Shown here in pieces: positions 33,721 to 42,790 of a DNA stretch of 64,000 bases. The stretch spans positions 62,001 through 126,000 of the forward strand of contig CANTFL010001296.1 in the NCBI GenBank assembly GCA_947650285.1, in the 5' to 3' direction. The position numbers and the translations under genes were made by a program. A model generated the notes under the pieces. It searched no databases, was not told the DNA's origin, and saw only the letters and a program-made list of their open reading frames with translations. Each line of letters starts with the position of its first letter. The first letter of the stretch is position 1. Source of the stretch: Hyaloperonospora brassicae. Lineage: Eukaryota > Oomycota > Peronosporomycetes > Peronosporales > Peronosporaceae.

Positions 33721-35460
33721 CGGGTCAGCGCGAAAGCGCATCAGCGACGACATTGAGTATTCCTGGATTGTACTCCGACGGAAAAGTTATACTCCGCGAA
33801 GAAAGACAGCCACATCGCTAATCTTTGCGAGAGGTGTGGACTGTTTACGGCCGTGCATATTGACGCATGGTCCGTATAGACAATGAACGGTCTATCTTCC
33901 AAGAGATTGACGCGGAACTTAGCCAGTGCGTCTTTCATGGCAAGGAGTTCCTTGTCATGCACTGAGTAATTATGCTTAAACTGCTTGCAGCTGACGCGAC
34001 TGATCACGCGCCCGCTCTATGTCATGAACTTCATCAACTCACAGCTGATCACAAAATTGATAGCGTCACAGATCACATAAAACAGACTGTTCCGATCTGC
34101 AATCGCCACTATGGGCGATTGGATGAATCTTTGCTTGATACCTTCAAAGTAACGCTGACAGTCAGCGTTCCATGACCACTTGACATTTTTCTTGAGCAGA
34201 CAAGAAAGATGAACAGTCATCTCGGCGTAGTTGCGCGAGTACTTGTGCTAGTACGCCGCAAGACCAAGGAACTTCCTTAGTCCCTTGACATCGACTGGCA
34301 CTGGCCAGTCGGTGATCGCCTTTATCTTTTCGGGATCAGGGCGTACGCCGTGTTTACCCACGATGCACCCAAGAAGTGGTATTTCGCTAGCCGCGAATAT
34401 ATACTTCTTGAGGTTGGCGTACAACTTATACTTGCGCAAGTATAAGTTGAAGAATCTGACGAACGTGAGTTCTGTGAACTTCAACGTCCGTCTTTCCGTC
34501 CATAGCCCGGCTATGGACGAACACATCGTCGAAGTAACTCGGTGCGAAGTCTCGCACCGGTCTCAACAGATTTGTTACACATCTGTTGAATGTTGAAGGG
34601 GCATTACTCAGCCCCTGTGGCATCACTAGCCACTCCCACAGCATCCAGCTGGGGGTACTCACTGCCGTGAACGGGATGTCCCGTTCACGCATGAGGATCT
34701 GATAGAATCCATCCAAACGATCCATGGACGAAAAGATGGTACTCTTTGACATACCATCTATGATTACGTCCTTCCTCGGTATCGGCGTTTGAGCCGGTAC
34801 CGTTGCAGCATTCAATTTGTTAAATGCGTGCACTATCCGCCACCCTCCTGTGGCATTTCGCACACAGAAGGTCGGAGAGCTGTGAGGGGATGTTGATTTC
34901 CTCACATGGCTCGCTGCTAAGCGATAGGCAAAGAACTTGTCGATCGCTAGTACTTGTTCACGAGGCAGTGGCCACTGCTTCATGACACAGTACTTCGAGC
35001 CCGGTTTGAGCTCGATCTCGTGTCGAGTGCCTTTGTCCTTAGGTAACTCGCAAGGTACGGATTCAGGGAACACATCCCTGAATTCGATCAAATCCTTATA
35101 CAAAGGATTTGCCTGAAGCGACTCCCAGGATTGAGACGTGTATCGCTCAATCCGAGTCTTCTCATCGAGGACACTTTCGTCCATCGATGAGCTGCTGAGA
35201 ACCCGTTCGTTCTCAGCAAATACTGTTGCCGACCGAATGTCGGTCACATACGCATCCTCTGTGACGAGTATGCAGATCTGCTTGACTTTGCCACTACGCA
35301 GATCACGCAAGAACCGTTTCGGTTCTAGCGTTGGCAACTGAGTTATCTCCGAAGTCAACTTCGGAGGCACAATCAGATCAAGCGTATAAGCGCCTACGCT
35401 TGATCCGTCATTAACCAAGACGTTCAACGTCTCGGTTTCTTCCTGGGAACTTGCTTCCAC
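33721..35460 (-). pseudogene. Gypsy B reverse transcriptase and RNase H
   Basis: 34426-35460 (344 aa) begins in the protease-RT linker and covers the RT palm with MDRLDGFYQI, LVMPQGLSNAP and SYFDDVFVHS. It ends early because a 4-base insertion in a palindrome (34422-34449) shifts the frame. The remainder of RT follows at 34248-34421, with the connection and RNase H domains at 33741-34220 (HDKELLAM, IVYTDHA), again with a frame break near 34005. Confidence 0.93.
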
Positions 35461-35544
35461 AGGTTGCTGAAGGCCAAATCCCTCAGCAAGCGACTCTTGA
35501 GGAATTCCTTCCTCAAGTACGTGGGGACTTATTCCCTCGACGTC

Positions 35545-36324
35545 TTATGACTGTGGCTGTGCAACCACAGTCAGGCACCGATCCTCTACGGTCGACTCTC
35601 CAGTCGACCTAGGATTTTCATGTTGCCCCTTGGGGGCAACAGGTTTCTTTCTTCTAAGATGCTGCCCGCTTGGCATGCATCCATGTCCCGGTCCACTCGA
35701 CTTATTCGAGTGGTGGACCTTCGGCGCAGCCTGTACATCTGTACAGCCGCCGGGAGCTTGCTCCACAGTGTAGTGATCAACTACGCTGTGATCTTGTGCA
35801 GTCGTGCTAACGACCGTACCGCAAGTGAGGCCATCGCACTCACTCGCAGAACATCCACACGCTTGTGGACGCTCCAAGATGTTCATCAGATGGCCATCTG
35901 ATGAACAAGCGGCAGGCATCTTCACGGATCGATGCTGCCAGCTCACTCTTGGCTTGTACCTTCTGAGCCAAGGTAATCCCAGGATGACATCAAATTTGTC
36001 ATCCAGATCTAGTACGATGAAGTCATCATCGTACTGTTCGCCCTCTAACGTGTAGTGGATTCCTACTACACGTTTCTCAACGGTTATCGATGCGCCTGTT
36101 GCAAGGCGCACCGTCATCCTTGTGAGGGGAATGTCGCGCTCAACGAACTTGAGCCTACGACCCTCTAATGACTGGCGACGAACAAAGTTGTTCGACGCCC
36201 CACAGTCTACTAGGGCACGAAGCGACAAATCATTTGTCGCTTCCAACTTCAAGGTGATGAGCGAAACGTCATCACCAGGTGCAGAGACACACAATGATTG
36301 TGTATCTGGAGCAACTTTCGTCAA
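35545..36324 (-). CDS. Gypsy B aspartic protease region
   Basis: A 259-aa open frame with the retropepsin-like catalytic motif LVDCGASNNFV and the downstream flap-to-end signature VILGLPWLRRYKP, characteristic of gypsy proteases (cleavage of Gag-Pol). A low-complexity tail links to RT. It is the only intact enzymatic frame of this copy. Confidence 0.85.
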   Translation of the reverse strand: MTKVAPDTQSLCVSAPGDDVSLITLKLEATNDLSLRALVDCGASNNFVRRQSLEGRRLKFVERDIPLTRMTVRLATGASITVEKRVVGIHYTLEGEQYDDDFIVLDLDDKFDVILGLPWLRRYKPRVSWQHRSVKMPAACSSDGHLMNILERPQACGCSASECDGLTCGTVVSTTAQDHSVVDHYTVEQAPGGCTDVQAAPKVHHSNKSSGPGHGCMPSGQHLRRKKPVAPKGQHENPRSTGESTVEDRCLTVVAQPQS

Positions 36325-36375
36325 GAGATTTGCAAATTCTCTTGAGGTTGCTGGATCAGTAGGGCGCTCCAGCTC

Positions 36376-37531
36376 CTACTGATCCCGACCATTTTTTGAT
36401 GGTCCGTCTCGCTGTTGCGGCTTCGCAACAGCGCTGGACCCACGCCCATTGCCCTTTCTGGCGAATGGTCGTCCATTTCGCTCAGTACTGTTTGGTACTG
36501 GACGTGGAGCACTACACTCGTATGCGTAGTGCCCTAACTTCTGACAGCGATTGCACCTCTGCATATCGCTTGTTGTTTGAAGAGCGAGGTCTCTCGTTCT
36601 CAACATAGCAGAGGTCCATTGGTTCTGGACCTCCGATCTCTTGTCGTCTCGGTGGACGATAAGAGTTTGAGCTAGCATGAGCCTGTCTCATGCTAAAGTC
36701 TTCCTGTTCCGCGGCTGATATCGCTTCTTCAAGCGTATTCAGCTCAAGGCGGAACAGATGGCTCCTGATGGGCCCTTCTGCGAGCCCTTGCATGAACACC
36801 GTAATCAACGTGTGTTCATGGACTGGGTTAGCAGTTATACTACTCGCAAGGAGTCGTATATGTTGTGCGTAAGCGTGCACATCACGCTTACCCTGCTTAA
36901 GTTTCAGGAGCTCTGAACGAGCCCTGAACTCAGCCCGTGGCGGCTCAAACGTTTGTCTGAGCCGGGACTTGAAGTCATCTAGCGACCTAAACACGTTTGG
37001 GTCGCTACTCTCGAGTCCCAGGGACCAAGTTTTGGCACGCCCTGCCAAGTGGGTCTGAGCAAATGTGAGTTTCATTTGCTCATCTTCGACGCGACGAGCC
37101 CTTAGGGCTCTGTCGAGTTCGACAAACCATAGTAACAGGGAGTCCTCCGGGACTCCACTGTACTTGGAGATGTCAACCTTCATGACTTCGGGACGACGCG
37201 CATGTGCCGTCCCGCCCACAGCAGCATGGAATTGCTACCGTCTCAACAGCTCCGTCTGTTGAGCACCGAGTTCTCTCAACTGCTCGGCCTGTTGAGAGCC
37301 TTGCTGGTGAAGCAAGGCTACTTTCTCCCCCTCGAGAGCAAGTTCATTCTGAATGAACTTGGAAATAGCGGCATGTTGTTGGTCTCTGTCTAGAGACTGC
37401 AACATGGCGCTAACGACGAGTTCGCCTACGGTAGAACTCATTCGTTCTACCGCACCCCATTCGATGTCACTCAAATGGGTAAACCCTTCACGCGTGGCGT
37501 GAAAGGTGTCTTCTTCATCCAACATGTTCAT
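36376..37531 (-). pseudogene. Gypsy B gag and zinc knuckle
   Basis: 37235-37531 encodes an N-terminal helical/Gln-rich region starting MNMLDEEDTF. An in-frame TAG (Gln codon in gypsy A) separates it from the capsid frame at 36512-37219 (SLLLWFVELDRALRARR, LLKLKQGKRDVHAYAQHI). A frameshift near 36570 then separates the CCHC knuckle CNRCQKLGHYAYEC (36376-36678). Confidence 0.9.
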
Positions 37532-37581
37532 GTTAGATGAAGTTTCTGTGGTAGCTGGAAGGACTACAAAGTGCTACCAGG

Positions 37582-37972
37582 TGTAACGGGGCACACCCTT
37601 GCGTGACTTAACGCAAGGGTTTTGGGTGCCCCGACGAACGTACACGTGGCAAGCGAGGAAGCGTAGGTAGGGTAAAAGTAGAACTGTTATATTAATAGAA
37701 TTAAGTCTTTGAACTACTGTCTCTTCGTTTGACTTAGTTTAACTATACTTATATAACTGGATGTATGGTGACGTCTCGTCACCACTCATTGCGCGCGTCT
37801 TGCGGCGATTGGTGGGTTGATATCATCACGATATCAACCAATGAACAGACCCTTTGGTCGACCCTTCAATATCACCACTTTGGTGATATTGTTTAAAGAA
37901 TATCCATCTTTATATTCTTTATTGTCACTTTCCTTAAAGCGACAATTTCATGTAACGGGCTGCCCCGTTACA
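37582..37972 (-). repeat. Gypsy B 5' LTR
   Basis: 391 bp. It carries ordered perfect hairpins, for example 37595-37604/37611-37620 (10 bp), 37816-37824/37830-37838 (9 bp), one near 37870-37891, and the terminal TGTAACGGG...CCCCGTTACA palindrome. Confidence 0.93.
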
Positions 37973-38073
37973 GTGATGCTTTCTAACAGGTACCTGATAC
38001 AACATGTACAAGTTGCGTTCGTGGCTCCTACAGTCAACGATACTTAACTTCTCAACAAAATACATCGTGGACT

Positions 38074-38313
38074 CACCTCCACTCTCGTAGCTACGTCACC
38101 AAATCGTGCTGAGATCATCTTGACGAAACGCCGAGAGTGTGGGTGCAATAGCGTAGCAGCTTGACCTGAAGCCACATGCAGGATCTGCTGGCCAATGAAT
38201 GATGTATGGCACATCAGAATTGCCATTCGAGTCCTGTCGACGAAGAGCGCTGTCTTGTTTCCTCGCACAAATACTGCATATTTCACGTCTCCGTCTCTTG
38301 CTCCTGCGCCCAT
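38074..38313 (-). CDS. Putative exon of unrecognised host gene
   Basis: Minus-strand frame starting MGAGARDGDVKYAVFVRG and ending FGDVATRVE just before a consensus-like GTGAGT donor. Well-behaved residue composition suggests a real exon, perhaps a first exon. Its continuation would run into gypsy B, 100 bp further on. I cannot name the protein. Confidence 0.35.
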
Positions 38314-38694
38314 CGTCGCCTCGGACTTGTAGGAAAGAGACCTGCAACGCAGAGAGAAAATGAAAAGTGAATATATATTAGCGTTGTTAGTCTAGTTGAT
38401 ATCTACTGCTTGAAGATCTTTCCACGGTTTCTGAAGAGTCGTCCTTGTATCTCATAAATCTTCGCATGTATCCCAACAGTCCTTCCTGTCCTCGAAACGG
38501 TTCATTGCATGTGCCTCTTCCACTGAGACGCACCACACAACTTCAACAAGGATGTCATGTGACTTCCAACAGGACTTCCCAGCACAAGTGCTACCATCGA
38601 TCAATCGTGTGCATCACAGCTTGGTCTTCTTCTGCATCCTGCGTGCAGCGCACTGCATTCGGCGCGAGTGCGGGCGCACGAATGTGAGTGTCGT

Positions 38695-38934
38695 TCAACC
38701 GTGTCGATCTCGTACAACAGCGCCTGCTCTCTGCGCTATCGATTGAACGCTTGCGTGTTTCCCATCGTATAAACTGGCAACGACGCCACAGACTTCCGTC
38801 CCATAAGCGCTCGGCCCATCTGCGTATACACCTCTTGGATGCGATGCCTTGCCCGCACTGAATACAGCACGACTGCTTCCAGCTATTCCGACGTCCATGT
38901 TTTGGTCCGCCCTGGATCTCCCCGGACAAAACAA
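38695..38934 (-). CDS. Possible exon, unrecognised
   Basis: Minus-strand frame with MDVGIAGSSRAVFSAGKAS and HPRGVYADGPSAYGTEVCG. Could be a short exon upstream of 38074-38313, but no motif or reliable splice pairing supports it. Confidence 0.22.
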   Translation of the reverse strand: MFCPGRSRADQNMDVGIAGSSRAVFSAGKASHPRGVYADGPSAYGTEVCGVVASLYDGKHASVQSIAQRAGAVVRDRHG

Positions 38935-39328
38935 AATGCAACCGACGGCAGAAGCAACAACGCACTAGTCGCGCCAGTAGTAAACACACAGCAGCTAAGT
39001 GCAAGCAAAAGAGTAAATCTCAAAATCAGTACCACAAATGCACAAAAGTCCAAAAACCAGTACCATACTCAACTCGAGTATAAAAACACACTAAATAGTG
39101 TCATCCACATTATACTAAACTGCAACATGGAATAAGAAACTGCTTGATTGCTAGGGATAGGCGAGGCGGCAGCAAGTAACTCAGACAATGGCAGGAAGTT
39201 AGGCAGGAAGTGAGGCAACAAGCAAAGTAAATATACATTTTTGGCCCTTTTGCGCCCGGCGTTTACTTACTAAATAGCTACCAGCTACCATCGTGTCTCT
39301 ATCATATCGTCTTGTATAGCAGCCTTGA

Positions 39329-39967
39329 TTAAGGTTGGCATAATACTGTTGAAGGATTGTTTGAAGCAGCTGGCGAGATGCCTTTGGGAACACGCGCAAG
39401 TAAAAGCGGTGGGCCCATTCCAAACGGGTCTGCGTACATCGTCAAGTGTTGCTCCTCTTGCGGTGCCATTATCTGCGGCCGGTGGTGCTCTAGTGGCGGC
39501 AGTGGCTGCTGGAACGCAACTGGTCCTTGAGGAGCTACGGGTGCGCCAAATGAGACATTGAGCAGATCCCTTTTTACCTTCGCGGGATGTTGTTGCGAAG
39601 GCGGCGCTTGATATATGGAGGCTTGGGCTGGAGGAATCTGTTGCTGCTGGTGGTGGTCGCTCCAGCTCGATGTACGACGCGTGGAAGTACACCTTGTTTG
39701 ACGGGTAGCAGTAATCGTGGAGCGTGCGTTCGCCCCGACATGTCGAGCCCCAGGCATTGGGACCGGTGCACCGGGAATGACGCCAAAGATAGTGGAAGCA
39801 AACATCTGCCGCTCGTCGGTGGTGCCATTCGCATCATCATCTTTTATGGGATCGTAGTTCTCGTAGTTGCTCGGGCTAGCGTACTCTTGCTGCGGTTGGA
39901 TGTTGGGAAGACTGGGGAGGGTACGGTCCCTGGCCACCAATAGCGGCAATAGGTGGATGCGTATCAT
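39329..39967 (-). CDS. Putative C-terminal exon, Pro/Gln-rich with DPF-like motif
   Basis: A 212-aa minus-strand frame: acidic/Asn-rich start (SPSNYENYDPIKDDDANG), a block FASTIFGVIPGAPVPMPG, a poly-Gln/Pro region, then VKRDLLNVSFGAP and TMYADPFGMGPP. DLL- and DPF-type motifs resemble the unstructured tails of clathrin-adaptor proteins (epsin/AP180), so a C-terminal exon of such a gene is possible. Upstream exons would lie to the right (40.0-40.6 kb), where I see no ENTH/ANTH domain. Confidence 0.4.
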   Translation of the reverse strand: MIRIHLLPLLVARDRTLPSLPNIQPQQEYASPSNYENYDPIKDDDANGTTDERQMFASTIFGVIPGAPVPMPGARHVGANARSTITATRQTRCTSTRRTSSWSDHHQQQQIPPAQASIYQAPPSQQHPAKVKRDLLNVSFGAPVAPQGPVAFQQPLPPLEHHRPQIMAPQEEQHLTMYADPFGMGPPLLLARVPKGISPAASNNPSTVLCQP

Positions 39968-40833
39968 ACTTACTGGTTTCGGGACTTTTGTACATTTGTG
40001 GCACTGGTTTTGAGATTTACTCCAAGCAAAATGACCAGCAAAACCCCTTCTGAGCCAATTCAGACACGCACAGTGTAGCCAAAATCAGTAGTACACGGTT
40101 CAATTCATGCAGCCTACAGCTAAATGCCAGCAGTCGATCAGAGCGACGATGACGACGAGCGGCCAATCTCACGACCGGTCGGTCGGTCGGTCGGTCACGG
40201 AGAGCGCGTTCCTCGTCGATCTCCGCGCGCATATCGGTCACGTGCTGCTCTACTCCATCTCGTCATCGACAGCAGACTGCAGACCCCATGCGCACTGCGA
40301 TGGCCCACGTACAGACGCCGCTCTCGCCGCCGACCCGACACATTCGTCTCTTTCGATCGCAGGAGGACGTTTGATGCTGCGGCTGCCGCTTGCTCCGCCT
40401 GGACACGGCGCTCGCAATGGAGTAGAAGAGTGGGGATGAGAGCATCTCTCATCCCCACTCGATCGACAGCGTGGATCAAAAGCGACGCTTTTTGTTTGTC
40501 AAAGACTGGTGCTCGTCGAAAACGCCTTCTTCCGATGCGACACGGTCGGGTTCACACGATACCTTCCACTTCATCGCCGTTCTGACGTACGACGTGTACG
40601 AGCGCACGGATTGAAGCTACACCTGTTGAGGTCCGTGCTTCACTAACTGCAACCCTCTTGTCTATGTGCGACACGCATGCAAAATAGGAAGCGAAAGAGA
40701 CTGTGACAGAAAGTCCATTGCATTAGGACGAGGTCGCGTGGCCTGCAGCGTAGCACCTGTCGATACCGTCTACGCCTTTGATTGAGTGAGTGAACCTGAA
40801 CGTCGACCAAGTGCTTAGGACTATACGATATCG

Positions 40834-41246
40834 GTGTGCTTTTACCTGGACTACATCATACTCCTCCTCGCTGGCTCAGTCTGCTTGGCTCGATACTGCG
40901 GGCATCACGGGGGGACACTCAAAAGAGGGCACGTGGACACGGGTATCCAGTCCTGGGGGGCAGGCTGGGCGCGAAAATCGCAGAAAACGCCGGGAGCCAA
41001 ACCGATCACCCCCGATAGGCCGCTGGTGCACCTGGACGGTTCCGATCAGAATCACGTTCTAGGCAGGTTCGCTTCGTGGGACCGAGATTCGCGCTCGGCG
41101 ACCGGACAGGCGACTTGGAAGCTGAGTCCAACGCCTTTGATACATGCCGTCCCGGAAAGCACGTTGCACGACTGTGTGCGCAGCTATTCTCGTCGACTGC
41201 ATCATGCACGTGCCAAAACAGGCGGTACGTGCCAAGAATCAAGTTC
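40834..41246 (+). mobile_element. Possible LINE ORF2 fragment (endonuclease/RT linker)
   Basis: Plus-strand frame with PLVHLDGSDQNHVLGRFASW and ATGQATWKLSPTPLIHAV. The W-K-L-x-P-x-x-L pattern resembles the post-endonuclease linker of L1-like elements. It stops at the edge of the right inverted-repeat arm. Weak evidence: no catalytic residues are visible. Confidence 0.3.
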
Positions 41247-41764
41247 GAGTGGCGATCCCACCAGATGATGACGGACGTGTTTGGGCTTGGACGGACGTGC
41301 TGCGGCCGTGACACTATCGTGGCGATTTGCGGTACATGTTTTGTGCAAGAGCTGGAAAATGAAAATTTGGGATGACGACACTCAACCTGTGTCGTCATCC
41401 ATCGTGTTCCCTCGTACCGAGATGCGCTGCACAAAGCAAATCCTTTTGCAGTGGTGAAAGCGTGTACTGTAGTATCTGGACACTTGGCGAGGTGTCTTCT
41501 GATTTGACATAAGGAGCAACAGTTGTGCAAATGTGGGTGAACTGAGATCGTATTGGGCTAATTACGTGTAATGCCTCGCGATGCCACCTCCAAAAACTGC
41601 GTCGGTGAAGCGGTAGTGTTGTAGCGTTTGTCTATCATTTGTTGTTGTTGTTGTCGTTGTTGTCGTTGTTAGTGATCTGCTGTAATGCTAACAAATGGCT
41701 GCGAGGTGGAGGACTGCTTCAATGACAGGACAGTCGATCTGAGCGTCCATGCTGCAATCCTTAT

Positions 41765-42028
41765 ATGCTTCTCTCGCTTTCGTCTTCAACGTTAGGCACC
41801 GAAGCTGAAAGAGCACTGTTAGCTTCATCGACGTCGTGTCCATCCATAAACGCGAAGACTGGTGGACTTGACTTGCATTGGCGAACGTTCAGGGCTCCTG
41901 CCAAGCTGCCGGTGCAAGATGAACTTGGCATCGACTGCTCTTCAACGGCGACTGTAGATCAGACCAAGGGGATGGTGGGGTTCAAATCAGCAGATAAACT
42001 TCTGGTGGTAGAGAGAGAGAGAGAGTGA
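41765..42028 (+). CDS. Conserved small ORF, copy 2 (unrecognised)
   Basis: 87-aa frame; first ~69 residues match 12675-12920 except one Tyr/His change, with very few base changes. The tail runs into a GA microsatellite. Same strand as, and about 410 bp upstream of, the secreted-protein gene. Function unknown. Confidence 0.3.
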   Translation: MLLSLSSSTLGTEAERALLASSTSCPSINAKTGGLDLHWRTFRAPAKLPVQDELGIDCSSTATVDQTKGMVGFKSADKLLVVERERE

Positions 42029-42439
42029 GAGAGAGTGAGACAGAGAGAGGTAAGGACCGGATCGTGCTCCATATGTGTGTGAATAAAACCGGCGATCAAA
42101 GTGGCACAGGCGACGACGGTGGCTAAACACTCAGCGACATCGCGCCGTAGAGATCGCCGATGACAGCTGGCTCGAAACCACAGCCGCAAGCCAGCACAGA
42201 GCCAGCTGATTCGAACCTACTGACCTCAATGTGTCGATGATGGGCTGCTAGAATGTGTGCGTGTGCGATGTCGACTACCTCATCCACTGTATGCCCTTTA
42301 CAAGGATCCGTTCGGCCATCCCATCAAATCGATGCTTACACCACACTGTGGTGGTCTACGGCCTTCGCGCGTGGCCCTGTGTCTTCTCATTCTTCCTTTT
42401 GCGTCAAGCACCTCACGTCCAAGCGAAACTCTCGTCACC

Positions 42440-42790
42440 ATGCGCCTCTCCAGTGTCCTAATCCTCGCCGCCGCTGCCGTTTCCACCACGTCTAATGTAG
42501 GCCAAGCAATGGCGCAAATGTGCAGTGGCGTAAAAGGCTGCCTTCAACTTACCCCTATAGAAATTCGCGCGGCGACCGATACCTGTGGGTCTATGGATGA
42601 GTATTGTTGCGCGACCCAATGCAGTAAACCGAGATGCAACGAGGCTCCTGGCTGTTTAGACTCATTGGGCGATGCCCTTGGCACCTCAACAGTCGAATGT
42701 CGACGCAACTTCCACGAACACACAAGTTTGTGGAACAACTGTTGCAATAGCTGCTGCCACGCGGGGGCCGGTCCATGCGCGACACGCTAG
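42440..42790 (+). CDS. Small secreted 14-cysteine protein, copy 2
   Basis: 116 aa: signal peptide identical to copy 1 (10729-11079) in protein and in DNA, then a ~93-residue mature part with all 14 cysteines conserved. Against copy 1, 30 mature codons differ; all 30 change the amino acid, 11 of them by two or three base changes, and I found no synonymous difference. The 200 bp upstream has about four differences and the first ~110 bp after the stop about one. This is the pattern expected of diversifying selection on a secreted effector-like protein. No known domain recognised. Confidence 0.82.
   Translation: MRLSSVLILAAAAVSTTSNVGQAMAQMCSGVKGCLQLTPIEIRAATDTCGSMDEYCCATQCSKPRCNEAPGCLDSLGDALGTSTVECRRNFHEHTSLWNNCCNSCCHAGAGPCATR

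Larger units (their letters stand above)
29988..37972 (-). mobile_element. Gypsy B: chromodomain-type Ty3/gypsy element with opposite-strand ORF
   Basis: 7985 bp. 3' LTR at 29988-30380, 5' LTR at 37582-37972, about 95% identical. Order on the minus strand: 5' LTR, PBS (about 37564-37579), gag, CCHC knuckle, retropepsin, RT, RNase H, integrase with an acidic insertion, chromodomain; then about 1.1 kb whose only long frame runs on the plus strand, polypurine tract (AAGGGGGGATGA, about 30381-30392) and 3' LTR. Gag has an in-frame TAG and a frameshift, and RT has a 4-base frameshifting insertion, so this copy is not autonomous. Flanking 5-mers CTCCT and GTGAT do not form a TSD. Confidence 0.95.

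Noticed and set aside
13688..37972. CRISPR-like arrays, suggested by abundant palindromes
   Set aside because: Stems differ in sequence from one to the next, there are no repeated direct units with spacers, and the DNA is a eukaryotic retrotransposon.
38044..38934. Exosome subunit CSL4 (idea from a GVYADG...GAVV pattern)
   Set aside because: Only a vague spacing match; the next exon-like frame does not resemble an S1 domain.
40195..40479. Minus-strand frame considered as a RasGAP- or ANTH-domain exon
   Set aside because: A few hydrophobic positions fit, but no catalytic or lipid-binding motif is present.
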